From Planctomycetia bacterium (GTDB lineage: Bacteria; Planctomycetota; Phycisphaerae; Phycisphaerales; SM1A02): DNA of 64,000 bases. Position 1 is the first letter of the stretch; every line of letters starts with the position of its first letter. This document shows positions 7,847 to 16,721 of this stretch, piece after piece. The DNA lies in contig SYGP01000035.1 of the NCBI GenBank assembly GCA_005799495.1, forward strand, positions 124,001-188,000, written 5' to 3'. The notes beneath the pieces are model-generated. The model did no database searches. It was given only the letters and a program-made list of their open reading frames with translations, and had not been told where the DNA came from. The position numbers and the translations under genes were made by a program.

Positions 7847-8262
7847 AGATCGGTGCACGCTCGCGGCAAGCGGTGCATGGGCCGATCTCGCTGAGCATGA
7901 CCAGCATGATCGATGCGGTGTTCCTGCTGCTCTCCTATTTCATCTTCACCACCATGGCTGGGGAGCAGGAGTCGCACCTGACCGCCGATGTTGCTGCGAT
8001 GCGCCCCGGCAGCGGCGCATCGGCGCTGAGTCCGCAGATCGTGGAAGTGCAGTCCGATGCCGAAGGAGCGGTCTTTCGGATCGGAGCAAATCAAGTGCGT
8101 CAGTCCGGGCAGCTCGCGGCGATCCTGAAGCAGTTGCCCCACGAACCGGGCGTGGTGGTTCGAGTGCACCGAGGTCCCGATGTGGCTGCAGTCGCTGCGG
8201 CCATGCAAGCCGCGCAGGATGCGGGCTTCGAGAAGGTGTCCTATGTCGCGGCAGGCAAGTGA
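7843..8262 (+). CDS. ExbD/TolR family protein (second of two)
   Basis: 139 residues with the same plan as its upstream neighbour. The single membrane helix starts at SMIDAVFLLL with the key Asp kept at D24, and a short periplasmic domain follows. The start chosen (ATG 7843) overlaps the preceding stop (ATGA) and has a strong AAGGAGG ribosome binding site at 7832-7838. An ATG further upstream at 7798 would lie inside the previous gene without such a site. Sequence identity to the first ExbD copy appears low outside the helix, suggesting old duplication or specialisation rather than a recent tandem copy. Confidence 0.92.
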   Translation: MKIGARSRQAVHGPISLSMTSMIDAVFLLLSYFIFTTMAGEQESHLTADVAAMRPGSGASALSPQIVEVQSDAEGAVFRIGANQVRQSGQLAAILKQLPHEPGVVVRVHRGPDVAAVAAAMQAAQDAGFEKVSYVAAGK

Positions 8263-10927
8263 ACGCGGCTCGAGAGTCCCGTGGCCCGCGCGCCAACGCA
8301 TCCCTGCGTGGTTCGCGATTCCTGCGTGCGCGTGCTGCATCTTCTGGAACACGGCCACCGCGCGCGTGCAGGATGAGGCGCAGGCTGCCGACGAGAGTGC
8401 GCTACTTGCAGACTGGCTCGCGCAGGCTGGGCTGGATGAGGTCCTCGCGGTTGTGCTCGATGAGCAGGTGCGAAAGGCAGGCGCGGCGAGCCCAGCCGCC
8501 ACCGCGCGGCTCGCCGAGGTGTATGTGCGGCTTGCCGCGGCCGCGAGCGACGAAGACAGGGTCGCGGACTTGCGCCGACGGGTGGAACGATTTCTGCTGC
8601 GTGAGAAGGTGGCGCAACAATTCCGCCTGAGGTTGGCGATCGGACGCGCGGACTATCGCATGGCGCTCCGTGGGATCGAGCGACTTCGCCAAGGGCAGGG
8701 TGATCCGGAGTCACGAGCACAGACCATCGCCTCGCTCGAACAAGCGCGCATCGGTTTCGTGCGCATGGGTGAGCAGTTGACGAGCGAGGTGGAAGATCTG
8801 CGGACGCGGATGAACGGATCCGATGATGCGCAGCGCATCGGGTTGATGGCGCAGATCGATGAGAGTCGAGATCTGCAGCTCGCCGCACGATTCTTGGAGG
8901 CGTGGTGCGGGTACTGGCTGGTGTGGATCGATCGCCCGACGGCGGCATCGCCCGCGCCACCCGCGTCGGACTGGCCGCAGCGCGCCGAGAAGAGTGTGGC
9001 AGCCTGGATGGACTTGCTCGAGACGGGCAAGGCGAATCCACAGCCCGCGGATTGTTCGCTCGACCTCATGGCCGAGGAGTACTACGCACAGTCCGTGCTC
9101 GGGATGGCGCTCGCAAAGTCGCTGACGAGCGGTTGGGATGCATCGGCTCGGTGGTTCGCGCTGCTGGACAGGCCCGATGTGTGGCCTGGGCTTGCTGACC
9201 ACACGGATTGGCAACTGCATGCGATGATCGATGCGAGCGCCTTGGAACAGGCACGCGAGTTCGCCGCGAAGTCGCAGTCTTCTCTCGCAGCGAGCGCTCT
9301 GGCCGGAGCGGCAATCCGCGCAGTGCAGGAGAGTCGTGGCGAGGATGCTGCGGCGATGGGACTGGCGCGGTCTGCGATCCAGATTGCCGCGGCTCGCGGT
9401 GACTTTGGGTCCATTCGGCGCTTGACGCGTCGCATTCCGGCGCTCGCACGCGGCGGCGACTTCGAAGCGAGCCTCGCGCGAGGCATTGACTTGTACGACA
9501 AGGGGCGTTCCGCCTCGAGCGAGCAGGAACGGCGCACAACGCTCGACGCGGCTGCGCGCGAACTGCGTGCGGCGCTCGAGGGGGGTGGTGCGGAGCAGAC
9601 AGTGAGTGCAGCGGTGCGCGAACTGCTCGCGTGGTCGCTGCTGGGAGCCGGGAAGCCATGCGAGGCGTGCGAGTCCTTTGGGCTTGCAGCAAGCCAATCA
9701 TCCGGCAACAAGGCGGACGAGGCGCTGTGGATGGCCGTGCAGAGCGGATGCAGCGATGCATGCAAGAAGGCGGCTGATGGTGCGACGCGGTGCGTTGCGC
9801 TTGCGAAGGAATATCTTGCACGCTTCGAACTGGGAAATCATGCGTCGAGTGCCGCCGCGATCGTTGGAGAGTCGGAGGGCGCTGAGCGGGACGATGCGCT
9901 CGTGGAGCGCTTGCTGCACGACACGCTGCGCGGGGGCGTTCCTGTGCAGGTCCGAGAGACCGCGGCGCTGCTGCTCTATCGGCGCTTCCGTGGGTCGGAT
10001 GGCGTACGGCGGGTGCAGGAGGCGCGTCGCCTCCTTTCGATCGAACCGCTCGCAGACGATCGCTGGCCGCCCGAGAGTGTTGATCTCGTCCTGCGGCAGC
10101 AGCTCGAGGCTGCACTGGATCCTGTGGTCCTCGAGCGCGAGCAGGCTCGGGAGATTCTGGCGCGCGTCGCCAGGAAGTTCGCCGAAGGGAAGGAGCCCGG
10201 TGCAATTCGTGCAGAGCTGGCACTGCGGAGGCTTTCGCTTGCCGTGGCAGACCGCGACCAAGATCGGATGCAGCGTGCAATCGAGGCGGTTCGCCGTGCG
10301 GGCGATTCGCCGTGGCGGGGCATCGCCGAAACGACCTTGATTCGCGGTGCAGAGGCGCTGCTGCTGGATCCATCGACTCGGTCCTTGGAGGCAGTGGAGT
10401 TGCGCGGAAGCATCGTCGCTGCGCGGAGGCAACTCCAGACGCTTGCCGTGGCATCGAAGGACCCTGTGCGAATCCAGCGTGCAGAGGTGCAACTCGGCAC
10501 TTCGCTGCTCGAGTGCGCGCGCGCGATGCGCGAGGCAGCCGCGGACGGCAGCACGCTGCCTCCGAGGGCGGATGCGTCGGCACTGGCGCGCGAGGCGCTC
10601 GATGTCGCCAAGGCCATCCTGAAGCAGCGACCCGATGATGCACAGGGCTTCGCCATGCTTGCGGATGCCGCGATCGCGTGCGGACAGTTCGATGTCGCCT
10701 TCGAGGCACTCGGTCGATTGGTCGGATCGCTTCCGTCGCGCTCCGACGAGTGGTTTGAACGCAAGGCGGACTTGTGCGAACTGCTCGCGCGCCAGAATCC
10801 AGAGGAGGCACGCGCGATTCTTCGGCAGCATGTCGTCCTGATTCCCGACTGGGGACCTGGCAAGGCAGGTCAGCGCTTGGCACAGGTTGCGCAGCAGCTC
10901 GGCGTGACCGCGGGGAAGTCGCCATGA
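8243..10927 (+). CDS. Large exported repeat-rich protein of the VWA/ExbBD operon
   Basis: 894 residues. The start ATG at 8243 lies 20 bases inside the end of the second ExbD gene. The N-terminus (about 20-45) has a hydrophobic stretch ending in ATARVQDE, consistent with a signal peptide. The body is almost all alpha-helical, with repeated Ala/Leu/Arg helices (for example LAREALDVAKAILKQRPDDA) that look like degenerate TPR or HEAT units. No catalytic motif is recognised. It is probably a periplasmic scaffold for the motor complex (inference from operon position). Confidence 0.78.
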   Translation: MSRQASERGSRVPWPARQRIPAWFAIPACACCIFWNTATARVQDEAQAADESALLADWLAQAGLDEVLAVVLDEQVRKAGAASPAATARLAEVYVRLAAAASDEDRVADLRRRVERFLLREKVAQQFRLRLAIGRADYRMALRGIERLRQGQGDPESRAQTIASLEQARIGFVRMGEQLTSEVEDLRTRMNGSDDAQRIGLMAQIDESRDLQLAARFLEAWCGYWLVWIDRPTAASPAPPASDWPQRAEKSVAAWMDLLETGKANPQPADCSLDLMAEEYYAQSVLGMALAKSLTSGWDASARWFALLDRPDVWPGLADHTDWQLHAMIDASALEQAREFAAKSQSSLAASALAGAAIRAVQESRGEDAAAMGLARSAIQIAAARGDFGSIRRLTRRIPALARGGDFEASLARGIDLYDKGRSASSEQERRTTLDAAARELRAALEGGGAEQTVSAAVRELLAWSLLGAGKPCEACESFGLAASQSSGNKADEALWMAVQSGCSDACKKAADGATRCVALAKEYLARFELGNHASSAAAIVGESEGAERDDALVERLLHDTLRGGVPVQVRETAALLLYRRFRGSDGVRRVQEARRLLSIEPLADDRWPPESVDLVLRQQLEAALDPVVLEREQAREILARVARKFAEGKEPGAIRAELALRRLSLAVADRDQDRMQRAIEAVRRAGDSPWRGIAETTLIRGAEALLLDPSTRSLEAVELRGSIVAARRQLQTLAVASKDPVRIQRAEVQLGTSLLECARAMREAAADGSTLPPRADASALAREALDVAKAILKQRPDDAQGFAMLADAAIACGQFDVAFEALGRLVGSLPSRSDEWFERKADLCELLARQNPEEARAILRQHVVLIPDWGPGKAGQRLAQVAQQLGVTAGKSP

Positions 10928-13575
10928 GTGCAGCTCGGCGACTGCTGCGACTTCCCCTCTCGTGTGATGAACACACGCTTATTGGCGTGCGGGTCGGTGC
11001 GAGCGGCGCAGAGGTAACGGAGGCCCTTCGCGCGCGACTGCGCGCAGTCGATCAGGAGATTGGCGTTCCACCGGACATGGTGTTGAACGCCCGCCGGGAA
11101 CTGCAGGATGCGGTGCGTCGGCTGCTGCTCAGTCCTGCCGCCTCGCCCGTGGAATCGTCCGCCCCGTTGCAGTCTGCGTTCATGCCGCTCGCGGATCGTC
11201 GAATGTCCGCGCCCGTGGACGGGGATTCCACGCACCAGCCTGCGCACGATCTGATTGCCGCCACCATCCTGCTTCGCCGTGATCGTCGCCGCGCACACCT
11301 GCATGTGGCGCGTCTGATTGCACAGCGACCAAGCCTTGGCGTCCTTCGGTCGACCAGCGCTCGCGCTGTCGAAGCGCAAGTGGAACGGATCGGTCGACAG
11401 GCCGCCACGCTCGGAGAGGTGGATGCACCGCGCATTCGCCGCGCGAGTTGGCTGCTGCCGCTTCTGGTGGTTGGATCGATCGTCGGGCTCATTGCCGAGG
11501 TGATCGTGCTGCGGGGCAAACTGCTTGATGCGCAGCAGGGTGCGACCGATGCAGCGGCGGCACTCCGGGCATCCGCGGAGGATGCGCAGCGTGCGCATGA
11601 GCGGGAGATGGAAGCGCAGCGGTCGCCGATGAAAGGCGCGAAGAATCCGTCCGCGCCCGATACGAAGGCTGTGGTGCAAGAGGCCGCGGTCGGGATGCGT
11701 GATGAGCCGATGCCTCGAGGAAAAGAGGAGCCTCCCGTCCCACGCACGAACGAGGCGGGTCGCCTCCTTCGTGACCGCTGGCAGCGAACCGCGCGAGCGG
11801 TGTTCGACATCGACATCGATGCGCTTCGGAGCGATCGTGATCCATTCGCAGAGCCGCTTCGGCAACTGATCGCCCTTGAGCGCATGCTGACCGTTCATCA
11901 GGTTGCCGTGCAGTTGGAGGCGGGGCAGGACAGCAGTGCGCAGTCGTTGCTCGACACGCTGCCGACCGATGCGGTCATCCAGATTCCTGCGATGCCAACG
12001 GCGCGCGCAAGAAAGAGCGGACCGAACGATGGACAGTTGAAGAAGTCACTGGAACAGCAGCGGGGAGGGAACGATGCTCGCCTGTCGCTGCTGCGTGACT
12101 ACCGAACTCGTCCAGAGCCCGCGGGGCCTTTGGATGCGCGAGTCCTGGTGCAGGAGGCGCTGCGGGGACCATCGCGTGGAAGTCGGACACTGGCGCAGGC
12201 GATCCTCGTGGACCGTGGCTCTGATGCGCTCGATGTGCTGGAGGCGGTGGACGAACGCTACAAGGAGTGTGCGACGGACCTTTCGCTGCAGCCGATGATC
12301 CGCGTCCTCAGCGGAGTGGATCCTGCGGGTGCCGGCGGAGCCGCTGCCGCCCGTGCGGCGCTTGTGCGGCGCATCTTGGAGATGCGTGGATCTCGTGTGC
12401 CGCAAATCGATGATGCAGTCCGTGAGGTCACGATTCGTCTGGGGAGGATGCGGGGGCTGGCGAACGCGGAGCGATCGGATCCCGTCGACTCGCTCCGCAT
12501 GCTCGGGACGCGAGCCGTGAGTGGGAAGACAGCCGTCCGATTGCAGAGGCAGGGGATTCTCGCGGCGCTCGTGCAGGCGGGCACGGCTCTGCTGCATGAA
12601 CAGGCGGCGCTCGTGGAGGCGCGGCGTCCCGCGGATCGGGATCAAATCCGAAGGTTGGTCGCTCATGCGCAGTCCGATCGCCGCGCGAGTGCCAGTGCGC
12701 TCGGGCAAGCCCTGGTCAACGCGCGTTCACTGCTCGAACTGGATGCGCTGCAACTTGGCGTGACGCCGCTGCGCAGTCCGAGGACTGATCCGACTCCGCT
12801 GCTCAAGGACTACGAATGGGATCGGCCAGTGGACCCTGCGGTGCAAGATCGATGGGCATCGCGACTGGGTGAACTCGATCCGCAGCGACCTGCGGCGTAC
12901 TTCCTGCTCGCGGAGGAGGTCGCCGATGCGGGTGGTGGTTCATCGGACTCCGTGCGGCTTGCCGCGCAACTCTACGCACTCGCCGCGACGCTCGATCCAT
13001 CCGCACATGCCGCATCGAGCGCGCTCGGGCTTGCGGCCCTGCAGCCCAAGACGCCGGCGGGTGCCATCGCGGCGGCAGAGTGGCGCGCTGCTGCGCAGCG
13101 CTGGAGTGTGACGCGGATCGCTGCCCTGGATGCCGCGCTGCCTGACCCGTCCGCAGCCAGTCTTTCTGCGCGGCAGGGGGTCGTGGATGTCATCACGAAT
13201 CTGCGCCGTGGACTCGGACGCAAGGCCATGGAGCGCCTGAAGGATGATGCGGTGCGTTCACTCTTCGACCGCGTCATGCTCAGCGTGCCAGGTGGACCTG
13301 CGGCCGTGGAGCAGTTGATCGCGCAGCATGTGAACGCGACGCCGCCCATGCTCGACCTGCCCGTGGAACAGGCGCTGCTCGGCATGGAACTTGCGCTGCT
13401 CGCACCAGATCGGCGTCGTTGGTCTGACGCGATCTTGCTCGGGGGTGACGCGCCCATCTCGGATGCGCCGCTCGGCAGCGCGTCGGAGGTGTTCGGCGCG
13501 GATCCGCAGAAAAGCAAGTGGAGCGCGGTGCAAGGTTGGTCGTCGCCGCCGGTGCAGTCGGCGCCGCAACCGTGA
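10924..13575 (+). CDS. Large single-pass membrane protein, last gene of the VWA/ExbBD operon
   Basis: 883 residues starting at the ATGA overlap with the preceding gene. Residues 1-70 are a compact helical segment (ASGAEVTEALRARLRAVDQ) that faintly recalls the helical pair of a J-domain, without an HPD motif. One transmembrane helix lies at about 175-197 (LLPLLVVGSIVGLIAEVIVL), followed by an acidic/basic linker and a ~650-residue helical domain. The helix predicts cytoplasmic N-terminal and periplasmic C-terminal parts. Function is unknown. Coupling to the channel genes suggests it is the energised partner or a structural strut (inference). Confidence 0.78.
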   Translation: MSAARRLLRLPLSCDEHTLIGVRVGASGAEVTEALRARLRAVDQEIGVPPDMVLNARRELQDAVRRLLLSPAASPVESSAPLQSAFMPLADRRMSAPVDGDSTHQPAHDLIAATILLRRDRRRAHLHVARLIAQRPSLGVLRSTSARAVEAQVERIGRQAATLGEVDAPRIRRASWLLPLLVVGSIVGLIAEVIVLRGKLLDAQQGATDAAAALRASAEDAQRAHEREMEAQRSPMKGAKNPSAPDTKAVVQEAAVGMRDEPMPRGKEEPPVPRTNEAGRLLRDRWQRTARAVFDIDIDALRSDRDPFAEPLRQLIALERMLTVHQVAVQLEAGQDSSAQSLLDTLPTDAVIQIPAMPTARARKSGPNDGQLKKSLEQQRGGNDARLSLLRDYRTRPEPAGPLDARVLVQEALRGPSRGSRTLAQAILVDRGSDALDVLEAVDERYKECATDLSLQPMIRVLSGVDPAGAGGAAAARAALVRRILEMRGSRVPQIDDAVREVTIRLGRMRGLANAERSDPVDSLRMLGTRAVSGKTAVRLQRQGILAALVQAGTALLHEQAALVEARRPADRDQIRRLVAHAQSDRRASASALGQALVNARSLLELDALQLGVTPLRSPRTDPTPLLKDYEWDRPVDPAVQDRWASRLGELDPQRPAAYFLLAEEVADAGGGSSDSVRLAAQLYALAATLDPSAHAASSALGLAALQPKTPAGAIAAAEWRAAAQRWSVTRIAALDAALPDPSAASLSARQGVVDVITNLRRGLGRKAMERLKDDAVRSLFDRVMLSVPGGPAAVEQLIAQHVNATPPMLDLPVEQALLGMELALLAPDRRRWSDAILLGGDAPISDAPLGSASEVFGADPQKSKWSAVQGWSSPPVQSAPQP

Positions 13576-13598
13576 TGCCGCTGCGGGGACGCGGGGAG

Positions 13599-14828
13599 TC
13601 ACCGCAGCGCCTGATCCAAGTCGCCGATCAGGTCATGTACCTCTTCGATGCCCACGGACAGTCGGACGAGCGAGTCGCTGATGCCAAGCTTTGCGCGCTC
13701 GTCCGCCGGAACGCTCGCGTGCGTCATGATGGCAGGGTGTTCGATCAGGCTCTCGACGCCCCCGAGACTCTCGGCGAGCGCGAAGATGCGGACGCGCTCG
13801 AGAAAGCGCCGACTCTCCGCGATGCCGCCGCGCAGATGGATCGTGACCATGCCGCCGAATGCGGGTTCCCCGGCCAGCCGCATCTGGCGCGCAGCAAGCG
13901 CGTGATGCGGATGTGATGGGAGGCCTGGATACACGACCCGCTCGACAGCGGGGTGCCTTTCGAGATGGCGTGCGATCTGCATGGCGGAGGTGCAGTGCCG
14001 ATGCATGCGGACGGCAAGCGTCTTGACGCCGCGGAGCGCGAGATACGCATCGAAGGGACCGAGCACGCTGCCGATGGCGTTCTGCATGAAGCGAAGTCGT
14101 TCCGCCAACGGCGGGCGAGAGGTCACGAGGCACCCGCCGACGACATCGCTGTGTCCACCGAGGTACTTGGTGGCCGAGTGCATGACGATGTCTATCCCAT
14201 GCTCGAGCGGGCGCTGCAGCATCGGTGATGCGAAGGTGTTGTCGACGACCGTGATGGCGCCACACGATTGCCCGAGGCGCGCCAGCGTCTGGACATCCAC
14301 GATCTTGAGGGTCGGATTGGATGGCGTTTCCGCCCAGATCATGGCGGGACGCGTTGCTGCAACCGCGCGTTCGAGGCTCTCCGCACTGCCGAGATCGGCG
14401 AAAGTCACCTGCAGTCCCTGTGATCGCTTGCGAACGCGCTGCAGCAGACGGTTGGTGCCGCCGTAGACATCGTCCATGCAAAGCACGGTGGCGCCTGCAT
14501 CGAGCAGTTCAAGGCAGGTGCCGATCGCAGCAAGTCCGCTCGCGAAGGCGAAGCCGCCGCAGGTGCGGTCCTGAGCCTCCGTCAGCCCGCTCGACTCGAG
14601 GTCTGCGATGCAACGCTCGAATGCAAAGCGTGTGGCATTGTGACTGCGGGAGTACTCGTATCCCTTGTGCACGCCCGGCGACTCTTGGATGAAAGTCGAC
14701 GAGGTGTAGATCGGTGGCATCACGGCTCCCGTTGTTGGGTCCGGAGCCTGCCCCCCATGGATGCAGCGGCTCTCGAGACCAAGAACCGGGTGACCGTGGC
14801 CGCTCGACGAATGACCGGGAGTTGTCAT
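13599..14828 (-). CDS. Cys/Met metabolism PLP-dependent enzyme (cystathionine gamma-synthase/lyase type)
   Basis: 409-residue fold-type I PLP enzyme. The Schiff-base lysine is K221 in SATKYLGGHSD. Other family motifs are YSRSHNATR (about 59-67), FASGLAA near 95, the PLP-ring Asp D196 in VVDNTFASP, and the C-terminal ESLIEHPAIMTHAS segment. Members make or break cystathionine in trans-sulfuration or eliminate thiols; gamma-synthase, gamma-lyase and beta-lyase cannot be told apart reliably from sequence by eye. The start at 14828 (MTTPGHSSSG) is chosen over 14876 because conserved sequence begins soon after it. It converges with the VWA operon and follows ssb by 114 bp. Confidence 0.93.
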   Translation of the reverse strand: MTTPGHSSSGHGHPVLGLESRCIHGGQAPDPTTGAVMPPIYTSSTFIQESPGVHKGYEYSRSHNATRFAFERCIADLESSGLTEAQDRTCGGFAFASGLAAIGTCLELLDAGATVLCMDDVYGGTNRLLQRVRKRSQGLQVTFADLGSAESLERAVAATRPAMIWAETPSNPTLKIVDVQTLARLGQSCGAITVVDNTFASPMLQRPLEHGIDIVMHSATKYLGGHSDVVGGCLVTSRPPLAERLRFMQNAIGSVLGPFDAYLALRGVKTLAVRMHRHCTSAMQIARHLERHPAVERVVYPGLPSHPHHALAARQMRLAGEPAFGGMVTIHLRGGIAESRRFLERVRIFALAESLGGVESLIEHPAIMTHASVPADERAKLGISDSLVRLSVGIEEVHDLIGDLDQALR

Positions 14829-14942
14829 GCGGAGAGGGTACTCCCCTCCGCACTCACTGATGCCTCGTCGACCCATGCGATGACTCGCACGCAGCCGACG
14901 AAAGGTTGCAGTCCTGTTTCGAAGGACTTCCGCCCGTCCGTG

Positions 14943-15371
14943 TCAGAACGGGATTTCCTCGTCGCCTGTCGGCGTATGGCTGTCGTGGGCAGCCGATGTC
15001 GTCTTGGCGGCACCACCTGCACGCGATCCGCCTTCACCGGCTGGACCACCGATGAACTGGAAGTTCTCGATGACGACTCGCATCTTGGAGCGCTTGGAGC
15101 CATCCTTGTCCGTCCACTGATCGAGCTTGAGCCGACCTTCCACGAACACTGGACGCCCTTTGGAGAGGTACTGCTTCATCACTTCGGCCGTGCGCCCCCA
15201 CGCTTCGCAGTCGACGAAGGTTGTTTCTTCTCGGTCCTCGCCTTCCTTGGTGCGGTAGCGGCGGTTGACCGCCAGTCCGATCTCCGCGACTTGTTGTCCG
15301 CCGGTGATGCTCCGAAGTTCCACATCACGCGTCAGGTTGCCCATCAGAAACACTTTGTTGTAACTCGCCAT
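14943..15371 (-). CDS. ssb: Single-stranded DNA-binding protein
   Basis: 142 residues. An OB-fold covers about 1-108 (MASYNKVFLMGNLTRDVELR at the start, WGRTAEVMKQYLSKG in the middle). A Gly/Ser-rich linker and the acidic interaction tail ending DEEIPF follow. It coats single-stranded DNA and recruits replication and repair partners through the tail. A purine-rich ribosome binding site (GGAGGACAGAAC) precedes the ATG. It follows rpsF, the common rpsF-ssb pairing, but rpsR (bS18), which normally comes next, is not here. Confidence 0.98.
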   Translation of the reverse strand: MASYNKVFLMGNLTRDVELRSITGGQQVAEIGLAVNRRYRTKEGEDREETTFVDCEAWGRTAEVMKQYLSKGRPVFVEGRLKLDQWTDKDGSKRSKMRVVIENFQFIGGPAGEGGSRAGGAAKTTSAAHDSHTPTGDEEIPF

Positions 15372-15511
15372 CGTTCTGTCCTCCTGCGCCCGATCCTAGC
15401 TCCTTCCCGCCCTACACCAAGAAACAGGGAAGAATTTCCTGCAGCGGATCGCTCCCCATGCCACAGCCGCACGCTCCCCACACCGCCCAAGGCGGGCGCG
15501 GGCGAGTCCTT

Positions 15512-15532
15512 GTCCCCTCTGGAGAGAGGGAC
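15512..15532 (-). other. Hairpin just after rpsF
   Basis: On the minus strand GTCCCTCT pairs with AGA-GGGGAC (one bulged G, four-base loop), 11 bases beyond the rpsF stop. There is no following T run, so it is more likely an mRNA-end stabiliser or weak attenuator before ssb than an intrinsic terminator. Confidence 0.35.
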
Positions 15533-15543
15533 GAGCCGCGAAG

Positions 15544-15981
15544 TCAGTCGATCATCGGGGCAGGGGCTGCCTCGCCCTCGCCTTCGGCACCCTCGGGTGC
15601 CTGTCGCCGCAGCTTCGCCTCGAGCGCAAGCTTCGCCTGCCCTTCGGCATCCTTCATCTGCTCGGGCGTGAGGTGATCTGCGCGCACGATGAGCGCACGG
15701 AGCATCCGTTCCGACAGGTTGCAGTCGCGCTCGATCAATGCCACGATCGACGGCGGGGCGTTGAAGTATGCAAGGAAGTAGACGCCGCGCTTGTTGCCGC
15801 GGATATCGAAGGCAAGCTTGCGTTCATCCCACTTCACGAGGCTGACGACTTCACCGCCGTGGCGAGTGATCGACTCGCGCACATGCTCTGCGGCCGCCTC
15901 GAGATCGGCAGTGACTGCTTGCGGAAAGAGGAAGAGCCCCTCGTACTGACGGGCGGCGGACGATGTGGTGGTGGCAGACAT
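15544..15981 (-). CDS. rpsF: 30S ribosomal protein bS6
   Basis: 145 residues with the bS6 ferredoxin-like pattern: YEGLFLFPQAV at the start, VVSLVKWDERKLAFDIRGNKRGVY in the middle (about 46-69) and the NLSERMLRALIVR helix (about 88-100). The acidic, Pro/Ala-rich C-terminal extension resembles the modified tail of other bS6 proteins. It sits between pth and ssb on the minus strand. A GGAGTAT-type ribosome binding site precedes the ATG. Confidence 0.97.
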   Translation of the reverse strand: MSATTTSSAARQYEGLFLFPQAVTADLEAAAEHVRESITRHGGEVVSLVKWDERKLAFDIRGNKRGVYFLAYFNAPPSIVALIERDCNLSERMLRALIVRADHLTPEQMKDAEGQAKLALEAKLRRQAPEGAEGEGEAAPAPMID

Positions 15982-16054
15982 GGATACTCCTTCAGAAAAA
16001 GTGTTGGTCTCTGGATGATGTTGGATCGGAAACGATGTTTGGATCTGGAATTGT

Positions 16055-16660
16055 TCAGGCTTGGTCGAGGGTCTCCGACGCGGCGGAGGCTCGCTTGTTG
16101 AAGAGATTCATGCTGGCCGCCATGCCGTCGCGACACCACACCTCGCACGCGGATGCAGCCTGGTCGAAAGACTCCTCCGCCACAGGCTGCTGCTCCGGGG
16201 TGAAACGGCCGAGGACATAATCGGCGGAGGGCATTGTCGACGAACGCCCGATGCCCACGCGGCAGCGCGCCCAATCTGGTCGACCGAGGGCACCGAGAAT
16301 GTCCTGCAGTCCGTTGTGACCGCCGGATCCGCCCTCCGCGCGCAGACGGATGATGCCGCATGCAAGATCGAGGTCGTCGGCCACCACGAGCAGGTCGCGG
16401 GTGGAGTCGATCTTGTAGAAGCCGATCGCCTCCGCGACGGAGCGACCGCTCCGATTCATGAAGGTCAGTGGTTTCAGCAGCAGCGTGCGCTCGCCACCCA
16501 CCGTCGCTTCCACGACCAATCCGCCGAAGCGATTGCGGGCGCCCTCGGCGGGGCGATCCGCCCATCGACGCGCAAGGCGGTCCACCACCTCAAACCCGAC
16601 GTTGTGTCGCGTTCCGTTGTACTGGCTGCCTGGATTGCCGAGTCCGACGATGAGTTTCAT
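16055..16660 (-). CDS. pth: Peptidyl-tRNA hydrolase
   Basis: Cleaves peptidyl-tRNA released by stalled ribosomes. 201 residues from ATG 16660 (MKLIVGLGNPGSQY), matching the usual ~190. Family motifs are GLGNPG, TRHNVGFEVVDRLA with the catalytic His, KPLTFMNRSG, the ADDLDLACG segment containing the catalytic Asp, and GGHNGLQDI. The reading frame is open further upstream to 16891, but that stretch lies between pth and rplY, is Arg/Pro-rich and lacks family similarity. It follows rplY, the frequent rplY-pth arrangement. Confidence 0.97.
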   Translation of the reverse strand: MKLIVGLGNPGSQYNGTRHNVGFEVVDRLARRWADRPAEGARNRFGGLVVEATVGGERTLLLKPLTFMNRSGRSVAEAIGFYKIDSTRDLLVVADDLDLACGIIRLRAEGGSGGHNGLQDILGALGRPDWARCRVGIGRSSTMPSADYVLGRFTPEQQPVAEESFDQAASACEVWCRDGMAASMNLFNKRASAASETLDQA

Positions 16661-16721
16661 TGTTCTCCGAGTGCGACGACGGTGCAGGGGGCGCGGCACG
16701 CGCCGCGCCCCGCACCGAAGA

